From Buxus sempervirens (lineage: Eukaryota > Streptophyta > Magnoliopsida > Buxales > Buxaceae): 64,000 nucleotides of DNA. The notes beneath the pieces are model-generated. The model was not told where the DNA came from. It worked only from the letters and a program-made list of their open reading frames with translations, and did no database searches. The translations under genes were made by a program, and so were the position numbers. Location: positions 37,899,439 to 37,963,438 of the forward strand of contig OX387191.1 of NCBI GenBank assembly GCA_947561395.2, written 5' to 3'. Of the stretch, positions 1 through 11,074 are shown piece by piece. Every line of letters starts with the position of its first letter. Positions within the stretch are counted from its first letter, which is position 1.

Positions 1-140
1 CGCACTCAAAACTGCCCCAATTAGGAAAATATCACAATTACTTCCTACCTTTGCGCTGATCTACCAACTCATGGAATCTCAGCGCCATCAACGTACAATC
101 TGACAGCTCAGCATCATCTGTCTCAGATCCCCTTGCATCA
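1..140 (-). mobile_element. LTR end of a CRM-like Ty3/gypsy element, cut by window edge
   Basis: This stretch matches the last 140 or so bases of the 642 bp LTRs of the complete gypsy element at 34888-40486, with scattered substitutions. It ends at the same CATCA terminus. The next bases (AACCCCAG) resemble the bases just inside the 3' LTR of the complete copy (CACCCCAG), so it may be a 3' LTR whose body lies leftward and whose internal region was lost to the right. On the minus strand the LTR start stays open in the same frame as the complete copy and stops at the same place (...KGRK then stop). It could equally be a solo LTR, since the left flank is missing. Confidence 0.8.
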
Positions 141-802
141 TAACCCCAGATGCCATGTAATCATCCACAACTTGCTCAGTTAATTTAGTTGAACTCTAGC
201 ATCTGTCAAATTGTTGCCGTCGATTGCCAGTATGCTTGATGGTGCAAGATGTCCAGTTAAACTGAACCCAATCACATTCAGGTCTGAATGAAACCAATCT
301 CTCTCAAAGCTTCCAAATCCAAAGAGCCAAAAAAACATTCAGGTCTGTATAATTCTAGCAAGCTAAAGAAGCTAATATAATAAACCCAAGCACACAGTTG
401 GATGTTTAATAGTTAGTTACCATGTAAACCTTCCACCAGAAGCCAGTGTTTGCTTTAAGGGTTTCCTCGCCGAGGACCTTATAAAGCCTAATAAATTAAT
501 TCCAACAAAAGCAAGATCAAAGGAATAACAAAAATAGAAATCAATAACAAAAAAATGAGATAAGAGCGTCGAAGTGAAGAGCACTTACCTGAGCTGAGGT
601 GGGTTTTCTTTGGTGAAGAACTGTGATCAGGAGAGAGAGAGGAAGTCATGCATATACCTATCGAGGATTTTGAATGGAGGGGATCTGCATCTCCAATTAT
701 AGTCTCAAAAGCAAAACATTTTCATAGAGATTCCAAGTTTAAAATTTCTTGAATTATTTTGCTCATCTACTAAGATTCCGAGTAAAATTTTGTTAGCAAA
801 AA
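141..802 (-). other. Gene-poor segment with two possible minus-strand exons of an unidentified gene
   Basis: No long ORF. On the minus strand a strong donor (CAG then GTAAGT, GT at 588-587) follows a leader rich in CT repeats (about 600-660). A candidate exon at 487-421 has an AG acceptor before it and a GT donor after it, and reads 22 open codons containing GEETLKANTGFWWKVYM. That composition (Trp-Trp, balanced residues) looks like a real coding exon, but I do not recognise the family. It may be a host gene 5' part or a captured gene piece. Weak evidence. Confidence 0.3.
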
Positions 803-1130
803 AGTAACACCCCGAACCCGGGTCTATGCAAAACAGGCACCCAACCCAAATCCGAAGTGCTACTAGGTCCAGAACATCAAATTACCAGACCAATAATATC
901 ATTCATTTAAGCAATTAATATCAAAGTGCGGAAGTTTATCTTCTATAAAAACTCAATAATAAGCGTGGATAAAAGTAATCCAAACCATCTCATCAAAAAC
1001 AAATCAAGTCTGGTAAATAGGTTTTATCACTCTCACTCTCATAATCATCAAATCCATAAAATAAACAAATAATAAATCAAATGTATCTAACATCCGTATC
1101 AACCTCAAAACTGTATCTACTCAGGATAAT

Positions 1131-1202
1131 AATAATCCTCCGGGAGAAAATCTACAACCTCGCTGTGAGTATCAAACCCCAAGTCCCTTTCTCATGTATC
1201 AG
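1131..1202 (-). other. Predicted short 3' exon of unit A (acidic, Tyr-rich tail)
   Basis: Read on the minus strand after the acceptor, the exon contains the open stretch FLPEDYYYPE followed by a stop. Unit B has the same FLPEDYYYPE-stop, and unit D has FLLEDYYYAE. Codon third positions differ among copies (GAG/GAA, TAT/TAC), but some amino acids also differ, so selection is suggested rather than shown. No known domain recognised. Confidence 0.35.
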
Positions 1203-2227
1203 CTGAAAACAAAACAAAACAACATAGGAATGAGATACGAATATCCCAGTAGGTAACAACATGCATGAATAAACAGTTATACTTAAAAATAGTCATTTTT
1301 TCATGCTCGATAAAGTAAACGAATAAACGGGATACAATCTCAATAAATAAAACAGTAATCAAATCAAAATAGCTCATCAAGTATAATCTTTTCCATCAAA
1401 ATAAATTCCAACACAAGAGTGTAATAAGCAAGATCAAAACTAATCCATCATACATTATTGTATGACTCGTGAAGACAAGCAGGCCTTTGAAAATACTCTC
1501 CATTCACTATGCCACCATGCGACTTATGAGCGAAGCTACTAAGACCTTCAAACCCCTATAACAACTGAGACAAGAGGTGTAGTCATCGACTCATTACGCA
1601 CGAAACTTATGAAGTTCAGCACGTACCATCTAGCTTGCAGCACCTTAATCAATACATAGGGATGACTGCTTATCCACACATACATGAAGACCTTCCAAAG
1701 CAAACTAACTTGCAAAGGAAGCGCGAGCACAAACTAGGAGTACCCAACTAAAGAAAAACCTCTTCATTCTTAAGCTTAACCCTATGGATCCACATGCAGC
1801 TATGCCCACTAGACACTAACAATAACAACTAACTCAAAACAATATAATTAGTAATAGTGCCTAGAGGCATATAGGATTTTCCGAAGCTTAAACTCTTTCC
1901 AAATATAATTTTACAAAATAGTTAAGATGTGAAGATTTTTCTAAAGTTCAGAAATCAAGATACTTAAAATATATTTTGCTGAGTAATAACTTTTCCCAAT
2001 CAAATCAAATCAGATGGTGACATAACCCAAAAATCCTTTTATTTTCAAAGTAAGACAACTCTTTTTGCAAACAACCCTAAATCACTCATCAATTTGTTTA
2101 AATACACAAGATCTTTGGAAACAGTTGTAAACACTCAATATTTGTTGGTTCAGGTATTTTAAATTCATTTAAAATTATTTTGGTATTGAATAGCTCTTCA
2201 AAATATGAAAAATCAGGTTTCTACTTA

Positions 2228-2485
2228 GATCGCTTGATCCTGTCGCTCAGGCGACCTAGTTGGGTAGCCGAATAGTTTCAAAATGTATTTTTAAATCAAT
2301 GGGCGCTCAAGGTGGGCACCCAGGCAATCACTTAGGCGATCTAAACAAAAGTAATCACTTTTCAATTGTCGCTCAGCCCCATTGCTTAGGTGATCGGTTG
2401 GGCGATCTACGTTCTAAACTTTCTAAAAATACACAAGTGAGACGCTCGACCAGATCGCTCAGGCGATCGTGCCAGGCACTTGACA
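2228..2485. repeat. Private palindromic word cluster of unit A (GATCGC/GCGATC)
   Basis: About ten copies of GATCGC, GTCGCT, GGCGATC and GGCGACC, often paired as imperfect palindromes such as GATCGCTCAGGCGATC, in an otherwise AT-rich context. The cluster begins about 170 bases beyond the predicted donor in sense direction. Unit B carries the same word set at the same relative place; more distant units carry different words there. Confidence 0.7.
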
Positions 2486-3216
2486 GACAGTGACTAATCC
2501 AACTTTCAAAAACTAGTTTTTATGCATCAAACAACAATATAGGTATACAAATCAACTCTAATATCTTCAAAACATATATATCATACTTCCAGATCATGTA
2601 GGAAGATCAAATCTCAATAAAACTCAGTATTGACTAAACGGGTGTACTACCTACCTCTGTTCGATCAAGTTTCCTTCTTCCTCCTCTTTCATCTTAGTGT
2701 AGATGTTGATCTCTCTCTCCACAGCAGCACAGAGCTCTTCCTGGGTTGCAGAACACTTCAAGATCAACAAACTCCTTCGTCTCCTACTTCTCTTCTCTCT
2801 CGGTCCTTCTCTTCTTTACTTTCAACCGCAAGAGATTACAAAGAGTAGGTATACGATTGATTAGTTGTATACTCACTTAATAAAAACCCTATTTTAATCC
2901 CATGATTCCATGCATCTCCCCCAATTATAACCTATACAACTAACCAATCAGAACAAAAGATAACCTTAAATTAATACTTACTTCAATATCTCATGATCCA
3001 ACAGTAAGCACCTCATTTTTACACCTCCTAGAAGTGCCGGAAGTGAAAACCCTAAAAGATAGCTCAAAACCCTAAGGGGAAAAAATTGACTTTCTGATCA
3101 AATCCAAGTTGATTGCCATATCCTATCTCAATGGGGAGAAAATTCAGACATGGTTCCGACACAACTGAGTTTGCCAGAATCGGAGTCCAGATGAAGAAAT
3201 TATGGGTAGGTCAACT

Positions 3217-3234
3217 CCCCCCCCCCCCCCCCCC
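3217..3234 (+). repeat. C18 homopolymer
   Basis: Eighteen consecutive C inside the group-2 LTR, 200 bases from its start. The exact length may be an assembly estimate. Confidence 0.9.
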
Positions 3235-3429
3235 GATGAGTAGAAATTGACTTTCTGCTCAAACCAAATTAACTGCCATACCCTATCCCGACGGATAAAG
3301 ATTTCCAGTGCTGTTCCGACGCAATTAAGTTTGCCAGAATTGGGGTCCAAACGGAGAAGTTATGAGCAGATCAGAATCTAGGGAGCAGTTTCAGCTTTCT
3401 GCTCAAAACCCGAATTGGTTGTCGTACCC

Positions 3430-6391
3430 TGTAAAACCCCGAATTTTCACCTAATAAATAAATAAATAATAAATAAAAGAAAATATGAGTTAAGTTGAGA
3501 TTTAGCGGGTAAGTAATTCAAATAAGTCATAAGTTGAAAATAAAGAAAGAATTTTAATGATATTAGCCTAAAAGAATAAAAAGGGTATTTTGGTAATTTT
3601 CAGAAAAGGGTAATTAATAATTAGATCATTAAATAATAACTAGAATTAGAAAATAGAAGGAAATAATTTATTTTGACAATTTAGAAATTAAAAGAAATTA
3701 ATAAATGCCTAAAAGTGGGAAAAAGGATAATTAGGAGATTTCACGTATTAATTTGGAGAAAATAAGGTTTTAGGTGATATTTAATGTTTAAGTAATTATT
3801 AGGCACGAAAATAGCTTGTAAAGAGTGTTTAGATAATAAGAGAATTCATTAGTATTGTTTTAGTAGAAAAATAGAAGGTAGAGAAAAAGTAGGAATTAAA
3901 TTAGAAGGTGTTAGACATTAATTAGACCATGGTTGGGTTAGCCCAAATTAAATTAGCCAATTAGGGTTGATTTGGGATTTCTAAAGCCTAATATAAATAG
4001 GAAACTAAGGTTAGACAAGAGGGAATTTTCGTGGGTTTATTATTGAGAGAAAAGAGGGAGAGAAAGGAAGAAGGTTGCTAATGGAAGTGTCTGACCAGCC
4101 ATCATCAAAACATGATCGGGGCAAATCCGTACGGTGGATCGCCTTCACATTTGGAGGTTTGGGTCCTCACTGATGGAACTACATTGTGTACGGTGGAGAT
4201 TTGAATTGGAAGAGTCTAGCTTGGTGTGTTTTGGAGTAAAAGTAAGGTCCAGAATTAGAAGCTTCAATTGAAGAAGGATTTTAGCGTATAAGGCAAGTAG
4301 TAACCTTGGAAAACATGAGGAACTGCATGATTTTGTTTTCTGGGATTTCATATGGTTTGAATGGATTAGTCGGAAATGTATTTATATGGAATCAAAGTGC
4401 TTATAGTTTCATGATTAGTATTCTCGATGTATTTGTTAAAATAATAAAGAAACCTTAGTTTGATTATGTAAATAAATGTAGAAGGGTATTTAATTAACAA
4501 GAATTAATCTAAAAGGCTTTAGGAATGTTTTAGAATGTTATTAGATTAATTTAGACCAAAGAAACATATGGCAAAGGCATAAAAATACGAACTTTAAAAA
4601 TCTGGAAATTTCTGTTTAATTTTGCACGAGCACCTAGGATCGCTTAGCCCTGTAGAGGTCGGCGCTCTATGTAAAATTTGCAGATTTTGGGGATTTTGTA
4701 ATTTGAATAAATATCCAATAATTTTTCCGATTAGTTAAGAATGTTAGCATCATTATAAGGACCTAATTAAGGTATAAAAATTATAAAATTAAATGGGAAA
4801 GATAATCCAATAAATTGAAGGTTTCAATGAAAGGATTGTCTATAAAATGGTCAAAGGGTATGGATATTGCTAGAAATAATACCACTGGTACTTATAGCTT
4901 ATAAACATCTTCTAAACTTTATTTTAGGTCTGTAGAACATGCTGGAGAAATAAAATACAAAAAATTCAAATAGAAACTAGTTTAGGTGTTAAGGTAGGAA
5001 ATTGGATTCTAATAAAAGGGATTAATAAGGAAAACTCTAAGTAAAATTGGATTTACTTGATTTCAGCTTTTAATAGGAATATTGGCTACTGTAATTGCAT
5101 AAACTCTAAGCTTTATCGAACTTATGAAACATGAGTTTTATTTTGAAGAATTGCATATGTTATCCTGAAAAAACACATAATTGGATTTGTAATAATTGAA
5201 TCATGATTTTCACATGGAATGGAATACTTTGGTATGGATTGGTATGTGGTATGATGTTGTTCACTTTAATTTTACGGTTGGGTGATACGGCTTCTGTGGT
5301 AGAGTTTGATACTATCTTTTACGACAGAGATAGGTAATTCTCTGTGTAGAGATGTGTAATCCTTTACGGGTAAAAGTGTGTATGCCTCCTACATTAGCGT
5401 GTCCTCCCGTATGTGGTTTTATCGTGGTTTGTGTCAGTGGGCTTAGCTGTATATGGATCCATAGTTTTGGCTGGTTAGCTAAGTGGTATTTAGTTTGGGT
5501 TGAGTTACTCCTATATGCGAGTGCGCTTCCCTTGCAAGTTAGTTTGCTCTGGGAAGGTCCTATGTCTGGAGGGACACCCCGGTGCGCCGCTAGTGATTCC
5601 TTGTACATGTGGATAAGCGATCATCTCCATATATTGATTCTGATGCTGCATGCTGGTGGTACATGCCTACTTTGTTGAGTTTGTGCGCAATAAGTCGGTG
5701 ACTACGGCTCTTGTCTATAGCTGCGCTGCATGGGGCTTGAGTATCATTAAGTAGCACTGCCCCTAAGCCGTGCGGTGGTATAGCAGTTAGTTGAGTGTCA
5801 TTTCAAATACTTATCATCTTTGTGAGTCCTGCAATGGCATGTGTTTTATCTCTTTTGTCGGTTTTACCTCGTTAACATCAAATTACTGGTATTTATACAT
5901 GATCATCGGTTTTATCACTTTATTTGTAATTGCTATGGATAACTTGGATTTCTCGTCTTATCGTTGATTAATCGAATACCTCATGACTATTTGCTTATAT
6001 TGGACTGTTTCTAATTGCATGCACCTGCTACTTGCTGAGATGTAAATCTCACTCCGTTTTCCCCTATTTTTTAGGTTGCTTGGAGAGATCGCATAGATGG
6101 GGTTTATCTTATGGGTAGAATTGAAATCGATATAAATGTTCACATGTTAATTGATAAAAATGATTTTAAATGAATTGAATATATTGATTAAAGAATTGTT
6201 TTTATTGGCCACCAGAACTCTAATATAATTCATTAAAGTTTTAAAATTATTGTGAATCTTAGCATGTATCTGACCCCAGCTTCGAGGTAACATCTCGAGT
6301 TTGGTTGTTGAATCGGACTTGGGTTGTTACAGTAGCGAACCGGGTTCGGGTTGGGTGCCGGTTTGCACTAATTCGGGTTCGGGGCATTACA
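3430..6391 (+). mobile_element. Group-1 unit with a doubled head, nested in the 3003-8998 LTR
   Basis: Starts TGTAAAACCCCG and ends TTCGGGGCATTACA; flanked by TACCC (3425-3429) and TACCT (6392-6396), one mismatch. Sense is plus: TATAAATAG at 3992-4000, a GC-type donor (AAG then GCAAGT) at 4293, a GC-rich word cluster near 4622-4672, palindrome TGAGATGTAAATCTCA at 6036-6051 and acceptor AG at 6073-6074. The last 60 or so bases carry a second, older group-1 end beyond an inner end (GTTGTTAC about 6325-6331), so the element is a composite. No gag or pol. It resembles units A and B read in reverse, including the block around TGGATCCATAG at 5453. Confidence 0.75.
3992..4000 (+). promoter_or_regulatory. 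TATA box of the 3430-6391 unit
   Basis: TATAAATAG, identical in sequence to boxes at the corresponding place in several other units, followed about 290 bases later by a donor-like AAGGCAAGT. Confidence 0.5.
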
Positions 6392-6745
6392 TACCTTATC
6401 CCTGTTGATAGGAAATTCCGACACGATTCCGACACAATTGAGTTTGCCAGAATCGGGGTCTAGATGAAGAAATTATGAACAGATCAAGCCTTAGGGCAAA
6501 ATGTAGAAAACTGTCCACATGGCTAATGTGCAAGTCACATCCGCCACATGGTGAAGGAAAGGACAAAAGGACAAGAGAACTAAAATAGCTAGAATATAAT
6601 ATTAATTTCCTTAAAAATATCTTGATTTTACTAATTAAAATAAATAAAAAATCCCAAAATTCAGATTCTTTCATTAAAAGAGAGAATCCCATCAAATCAA
6701 AGGACAAATCTGGAAAAAATTGTTTTTTTTTTACAAAATTTTGCC

Positions 6746-6754
6746 TATAAAAAG
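6746..6754 (+). promoter_or_regulatory. TATA box of the 3003-8998 group-2 LTR
   Basis: CCTATAAAAAGG lies upstream of a leader of about 300 bases ending in CCCCAAG then GTAAGTCTCC (donor GT at 7070-7071). The same box-leader-donor layout is found in the LTRs at 47389 and 52163. Confidence 0.55.
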
Positions 6755-6789
6755 GCATCAGCAGCTCATTTGGAGGAGGAGGAGGAGGA

Positions 6790-6811
6790 GGGGGGGGGGG
6801 GGGGGGGGGGG
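6790..6811 (+). repeat. G22 homopolymer near the predicted transcription start
   Basis: Twenty-two G follow a GGA repeat, roughly 35-65 bases after the TATA box at 6746. Such a run would form strong G-quadruplex-prone DNA or RNA in the leader. Length may be inexact in an assembly. Confidence 0.85.
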
Positions 6812-8641
6812 AGTCTCTGATTGGCTTTGCTCCCCCTTTTCCCCCTTGTACGAAATCCCCTACTCTAACCTCCCAACTTCCTCTTAACCCTCTAAACCCT
6901 ACTCAAACCTCATCCTAACCCTCTAAAACCCTTCCCTCCTTTCTTCTTCTTCACTTGGAGACTAGAAGGAGATCAAAAGGAGCTTGGTGGAGCCAAGGAG
7001 AGGAGGCCTAGGTGTTGTCCACCTTCCAAGAAGTCTCCTACCACCTCAAACAAGGTTCCTAACCCCAAGGTAAGTCTCCTTGGTATGTTTTGTTGCACAT
7101 ATATGAAAATGGACATAAAGTGAGCATATTTCTATATTTTGCTTTCCCTTGCATGTATTGTGTTCCTTAAATCTCATTTTCTCCCTCTTTCTCCTTTACT
7201 TTTCACATGAAAATGACTTCCCCTGGTAAGGGGAAGTGTCCCTACTCAAGAGATAGGAGGAGAGACCAAGTCATGATGTCCAAAGTCTCTTTTCCAAACA
7301 CTTTCTCTGTTCTTTCTTTTCTTCTTATTTTCGTCTCATTAAGCAAGAGGGGAGCATGTTCCCCTCCTTCTCTTTAAAGTCTCATGTACCCCTTTTAATC
7401 CCCCCAAGATCCTTTATTTAATGGCTTTTTAAGGGTATCATCACGCTCGCTATCTTTGCTTTCTTTTTACCATGAAGCATGCTTGTATGATGTCATGTGT
7501 TTTCACACACTTGAATAACATGTTCCACTCTATCTCCCATACCATGATCCCCCCTTTTTAGCTACTGTTTTGTGTGTTTTGCATGTTTCCCCTCATCCCC
7601 CTTTTCTTTTCATTTACACTAAGCACATGCACATGCATGTTACATTTAAGAGTATGCTTAGGCTCCCCTTGTTTTATTTTATTCCACTTGTATACATGTT
7701 ATAAGAGCACTTTCACACACTTTAAATCTTTGATTAGGTTGGCTTGGATTTGTCTTGCTTGTACTAATGATTTGTTTGTTGAAAACATGCGTGGTGTGGT
7801 CGTGAAAGACCAAGGCAAGGCCTACCGAGCCTCTTCTTCTCTTCCCCTCATGAAGAGAGGAAGGTAGCCTCTAGAACCAAAACAGGGACATGTTAGGTCC
7901 CTATTTCTTCTTTGAGTTTAGCTTAAGAGGGGAGACAAGGCCCCAAGCCTTAGTCCCCCATTTTTGAACCACTGTGGGCCCGCCCAGGGACCCACACAGT
8001 GTCTAGGCATCCTTAGAAGCCAAGTGGGTCCAACTTAAGTATCCATGGGCCTTCCAAAGGGGCCAACCCAGTCCAATTGGTATACTTTAACTAAAATCAA
8101 GCAAAACAACTCAATTAAATGGGCCACACCATTGGAGGCCCAAAAAAAGCCCAAAAAGATGCATGTTGGTTAAATTAGGGTCTGGTTTGACCGTGACTTG
8201 GGCTTGGGCCTATCGGACCCTATTTCCTTCTTTAAGGAAAGCCTACTTACCAAAGAGGGGAGGGGATCCAAAACCCTAACCCACAAAGTCTTGGGCTTTC
8301 AAACCTAAAGCCTAGGACATGGGCCCCAAGCCCATTCCTAGCCCACTTGGAAATGAATTAACTAAAGATAAATAAATCATAAGGAAACCCTTGTGAGGCC
8401 TACCCAATGGGCCCATAGACCATCTAGGCCCGCCAAAATAAACCTTAAACCAATTCTTTGTTAAACCCTAAATAAAAGCAATTAAACTAACTATAACCCT
8501 AAGGGCTTTTACGATTAGATTGAAGTCCAACAAAGGGACATGTGGGCTATGTTTAGCCCACCAAGGAATCCACGGGCCTCCCAACGGGGCCCGCCCAATC
8601 AGATAGAGACCACTCAAATAAAGACAATAAAATCAAATAAA

Positions 8642-8668
8642 GGGGACCCACACCACTCAGGTGGTCCC
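8642..8668 (+). other. Conserved bulged hairpin near group-2 LTR 3' end
   Basis: GGGGACC and GGTCCC arms around a short CACC..GGTG inner stem. The same hairpin is present at 48922-48949 and 58780-58807, always about 300-390 bases before the LTR end. Confidence 0.55.
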
Positions 8669-9142
8669 TACCAGACTTAACATAAGTGCTGCATATTTGA
8701 ATAAGATTGGGTGAGATAGACAAATAGTTGACTCTAAACCAGGAAAACCTGAGGGACCTGTCACCCGACTGGGCGACCGGGGTGTCTACAGACTTCCCCG
8801 GACTGTAACCGAGACCCTACCCTAAATCTCAAGCCGCAGACCGCCTACTAGACAAACCCTAGGCGCCCAAGTGTCTGCTTACTACCAATTAGGCAGTGGT
8901 GACTCAAAACCCCCACATTTCCCAAAAAAAGAGAGGCCCACATCCGCGTGCGCCTTGAGTCAGACGTGCTGTCTGCGGATCACTATGACGCGCGCACACC
9001 AACGATTAGATTTGCATCAAACTCCTAATTTCTTTCATCAATGTGATCACCTATATATTTAATTATAATCCATCAATAAAATCCACAATAAAATACTGAT
9101 TATTATTTTATTAAAATTTCTGGAAATTTTCGGGGTATTACA

Positions 9143-11074
9143 AAAAACAAAAAAGAACAATTCATAGAGATTCAAACAGTGTCATTAGCTCAGCATCCAA
9201 AATGTAATTAGAAATAACCCATGTATCTAATCCAAGTGCAAAAATTTCTATTGTTTCCGAATATGCATGATGAAATTTCTATAGTTCCTAATGGTGTATG
9301 AAGCAAAAATAATCCTTCTTAGATCCGCTTGTTGTAGCCTGCAAAAACTACTCTTCACATCGCACCTGTAATCCCAAGTTTCAATAAACTTATTGCATAA
9401 TAATGAAGCGGCTACTAGAAAATAAATTGAAAAAGGCTTGTTGAAGATAAATTCAAGAAAAACTTTGTGACATACACCAATTCATCCCCATTACTATATG
9501 GCCTTAACCACCTAGTTATAGAGACAATATGCCGGGCGATAAGCAATTTCGGATCTTAATCAAGGATTAAGGATAATAAAATCCAAAACCATTCATCTTA
9601 GACATCTGTATTCATCTAATAACACATATCATACGTGTTCAAAATTTGTCAGAATACGCAACAAAAATTCCATAAACCATAAATCCAAAAAACAACATAG
9701 CGGAAGACTGATAATAATCTATCTCTCATTGAAGTAAAGTATCTGCACATATATACATAGCAGAAATCCAAATATATGCAACTCCAAAATGAAATAGAAC
9801 TAAAAAAGAAGACTTCCCACAACTTGGGAATTTGATAATATAAAAACTTTGATTGAAATGAAAGAAACCAAAGGACATCAATAGGAAGTAGACTAAACGT
9901 TCACCTCCTCCCAATCAGACTCGTACCACTTGTCAAATGTAGGAACCGATTCAGAACCACGCACAAGAACTAGCTCATCACCAGGCTCATCCTCAAATAC
10001 ATCTACACAGTCTATAAATATAACTAAATTAGATCAGAGATCCCAGTAAGCCATCATCATGTACCTGAAGTAAATAATGCAGTATATAATCAAACCTAGA
10101 AACATCACGCAATAACAAGTGCAAGTAAGAGAAACAAATATCTCACTATATAACAGGAATTTACATTAAGGTTCAGAACATTTACAATAAGTGTCAACTG
10201 GAATATATAAAGCAGTTCATAACTTAAAACCAATCCAAAGCGTTTAATTCGATAAATTCATATGCTCAGATAATAAGAATAACAATGTAATGTCCAGCCA
10301 CATCAGCCAAGACTACAACTATAGTAGTTAGGCCAGGATGCACAGCCTTTGGATCACAAGATCACTACATACAACACATTTATGGTAAGTCCCCTTCTAC
10401 CGGGAAATACCAATAACATCGCCCACACTATTAGAAGGAATAATAAATCTCGACTGGTGCTCATCACAAAATAAATGAAAACATACCGGGAGGAATCATC
10501 AACTCAACTGGCTTTGTCACTAAGATTAGCACGACTCCCTCTACTTCCATACTGAAGAGCCTTCACACACTCATGTTTTAATTATCTTATTACATATCCA
10601 CACAAACTACTAGATATCCAAAACATAATAAGTGTCTCTCTTGAAATCAAATACTGAAATTCATTTGGCCCTTACTAACCAATATACTCCTAACCCACTA
10701 TTGATAAGTTATATTTATCGCAAGGTAAGCCAATTTAATTAAGGTGCAATATGCACAATTAAAAATTAGAAATACCAAGTGTGGGCAAACCTATCTAAAT
10801 ATGCATATCTTTTCAATAGAAGGTATAATATTTATAAGATGCAAGTTAAAAGCCATACTTGTGAAATTCATGTTAAATATTTTACAAGAAGATTACATAT
10901 CATTGTTTGAAGACTTATCATACTTATATAATTGATAAAATCCAATATATAATGATTATGATGAAATAAATGAGACATACAGTTACTTGCATTCCTATAA
11001 GTAAAATCATCATATTTGAGAAATTTCTAAAATTCCATTTTTTTCATGCATTAAATCAAGAATTACTATAGTTA
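9143..11074 (-). mobile_element. Unit C, first part: decayed group-1 LTR-like DNA left of unit B
   Basis: No start terminus found. On the minus strand, a TTATATTTATAG acceptor (AG at 10013-10012) is preceded by GGGATCTCTGATCT, a decayed form of the group-1 palindrome, and followed by an open acidic stretch (DVFEDEPGDELVLVRGSESV) ending with a stop near 9900. Unit B is inserted at 11075, and the unit resumes at 13411, where the word cluster, donor and TATA box are found. I infer that both parts are one old unit. Confidence 0.5.

Larger units (their letters stand above)
3003..8998 (+). mobile_element. Group-2 (TGTAAGCACC) solo LTR nested in unit A
   Basis: Begins AGTAAGCACCTC (first T mutated) and ends GCGCGCACA, flanked by CCAAC at 2998-3002 and 8999-9003. 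Without the nested unit 3430-6391 the body is about 3.0 kb. It shares its start with the LTRs at 47389 and 52163 and its last 350 bases closely with both, including GACTTCCCCGGACCGTAACC and GGCAGTGGCGACTC. The second motif next to an LTR end is typical of TAT/Ogre-type Ty3/gypsy LTRs. It contains a TATA box at 6746, a donor at 7070 and no coding domain. It is a solo LTR rather than an element with two LTRs. Confidence 0.8.
803..9142 (-). mobile_element. Unit A: group-1 (TGTAAY) solo-LTR-like element, interrupted by nested LTRs
   Basis: Starts with a mutated TGTAACACCCCG (first base A) and ends CGGGGTATTACA; flanked by AAAAA at 798-802 and 9143-9147. Removing the nested insertion 3003-8998 gives a unit of about 2.34 kb that aligns along its length with unit B (11075-13410). 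Sense is the minus strand by comparison with sister units that have a TATA box. Predicted splice donor (GAG then GTAGGT) at 2654-2653, acceptor AG at 1204-1203 behind a TTTTGTTTTC tract, and the palindrome at 1231-1247. No gag or pol. The termini resemble long LTRs of Del/Tekay chromoviruses, an assignment I could not verify. Confidence 0.75.

Noticed and set aside
3217..3234. C18 and the G22/G14 runs (6790, 55791) as functional quadruplex elements
   Set aside because: Homopolymer lengths are unreliable in assemblies and sister LTRs lack them at the same places; noted as features only.
5312..5678. 98- and 108-codon frames on opposite strands near 5312-5678
   Set aside because: They lie in the conserved non-coding middle of a group-1 unit; corresponding stretches in units A and B are not open in the same frame.
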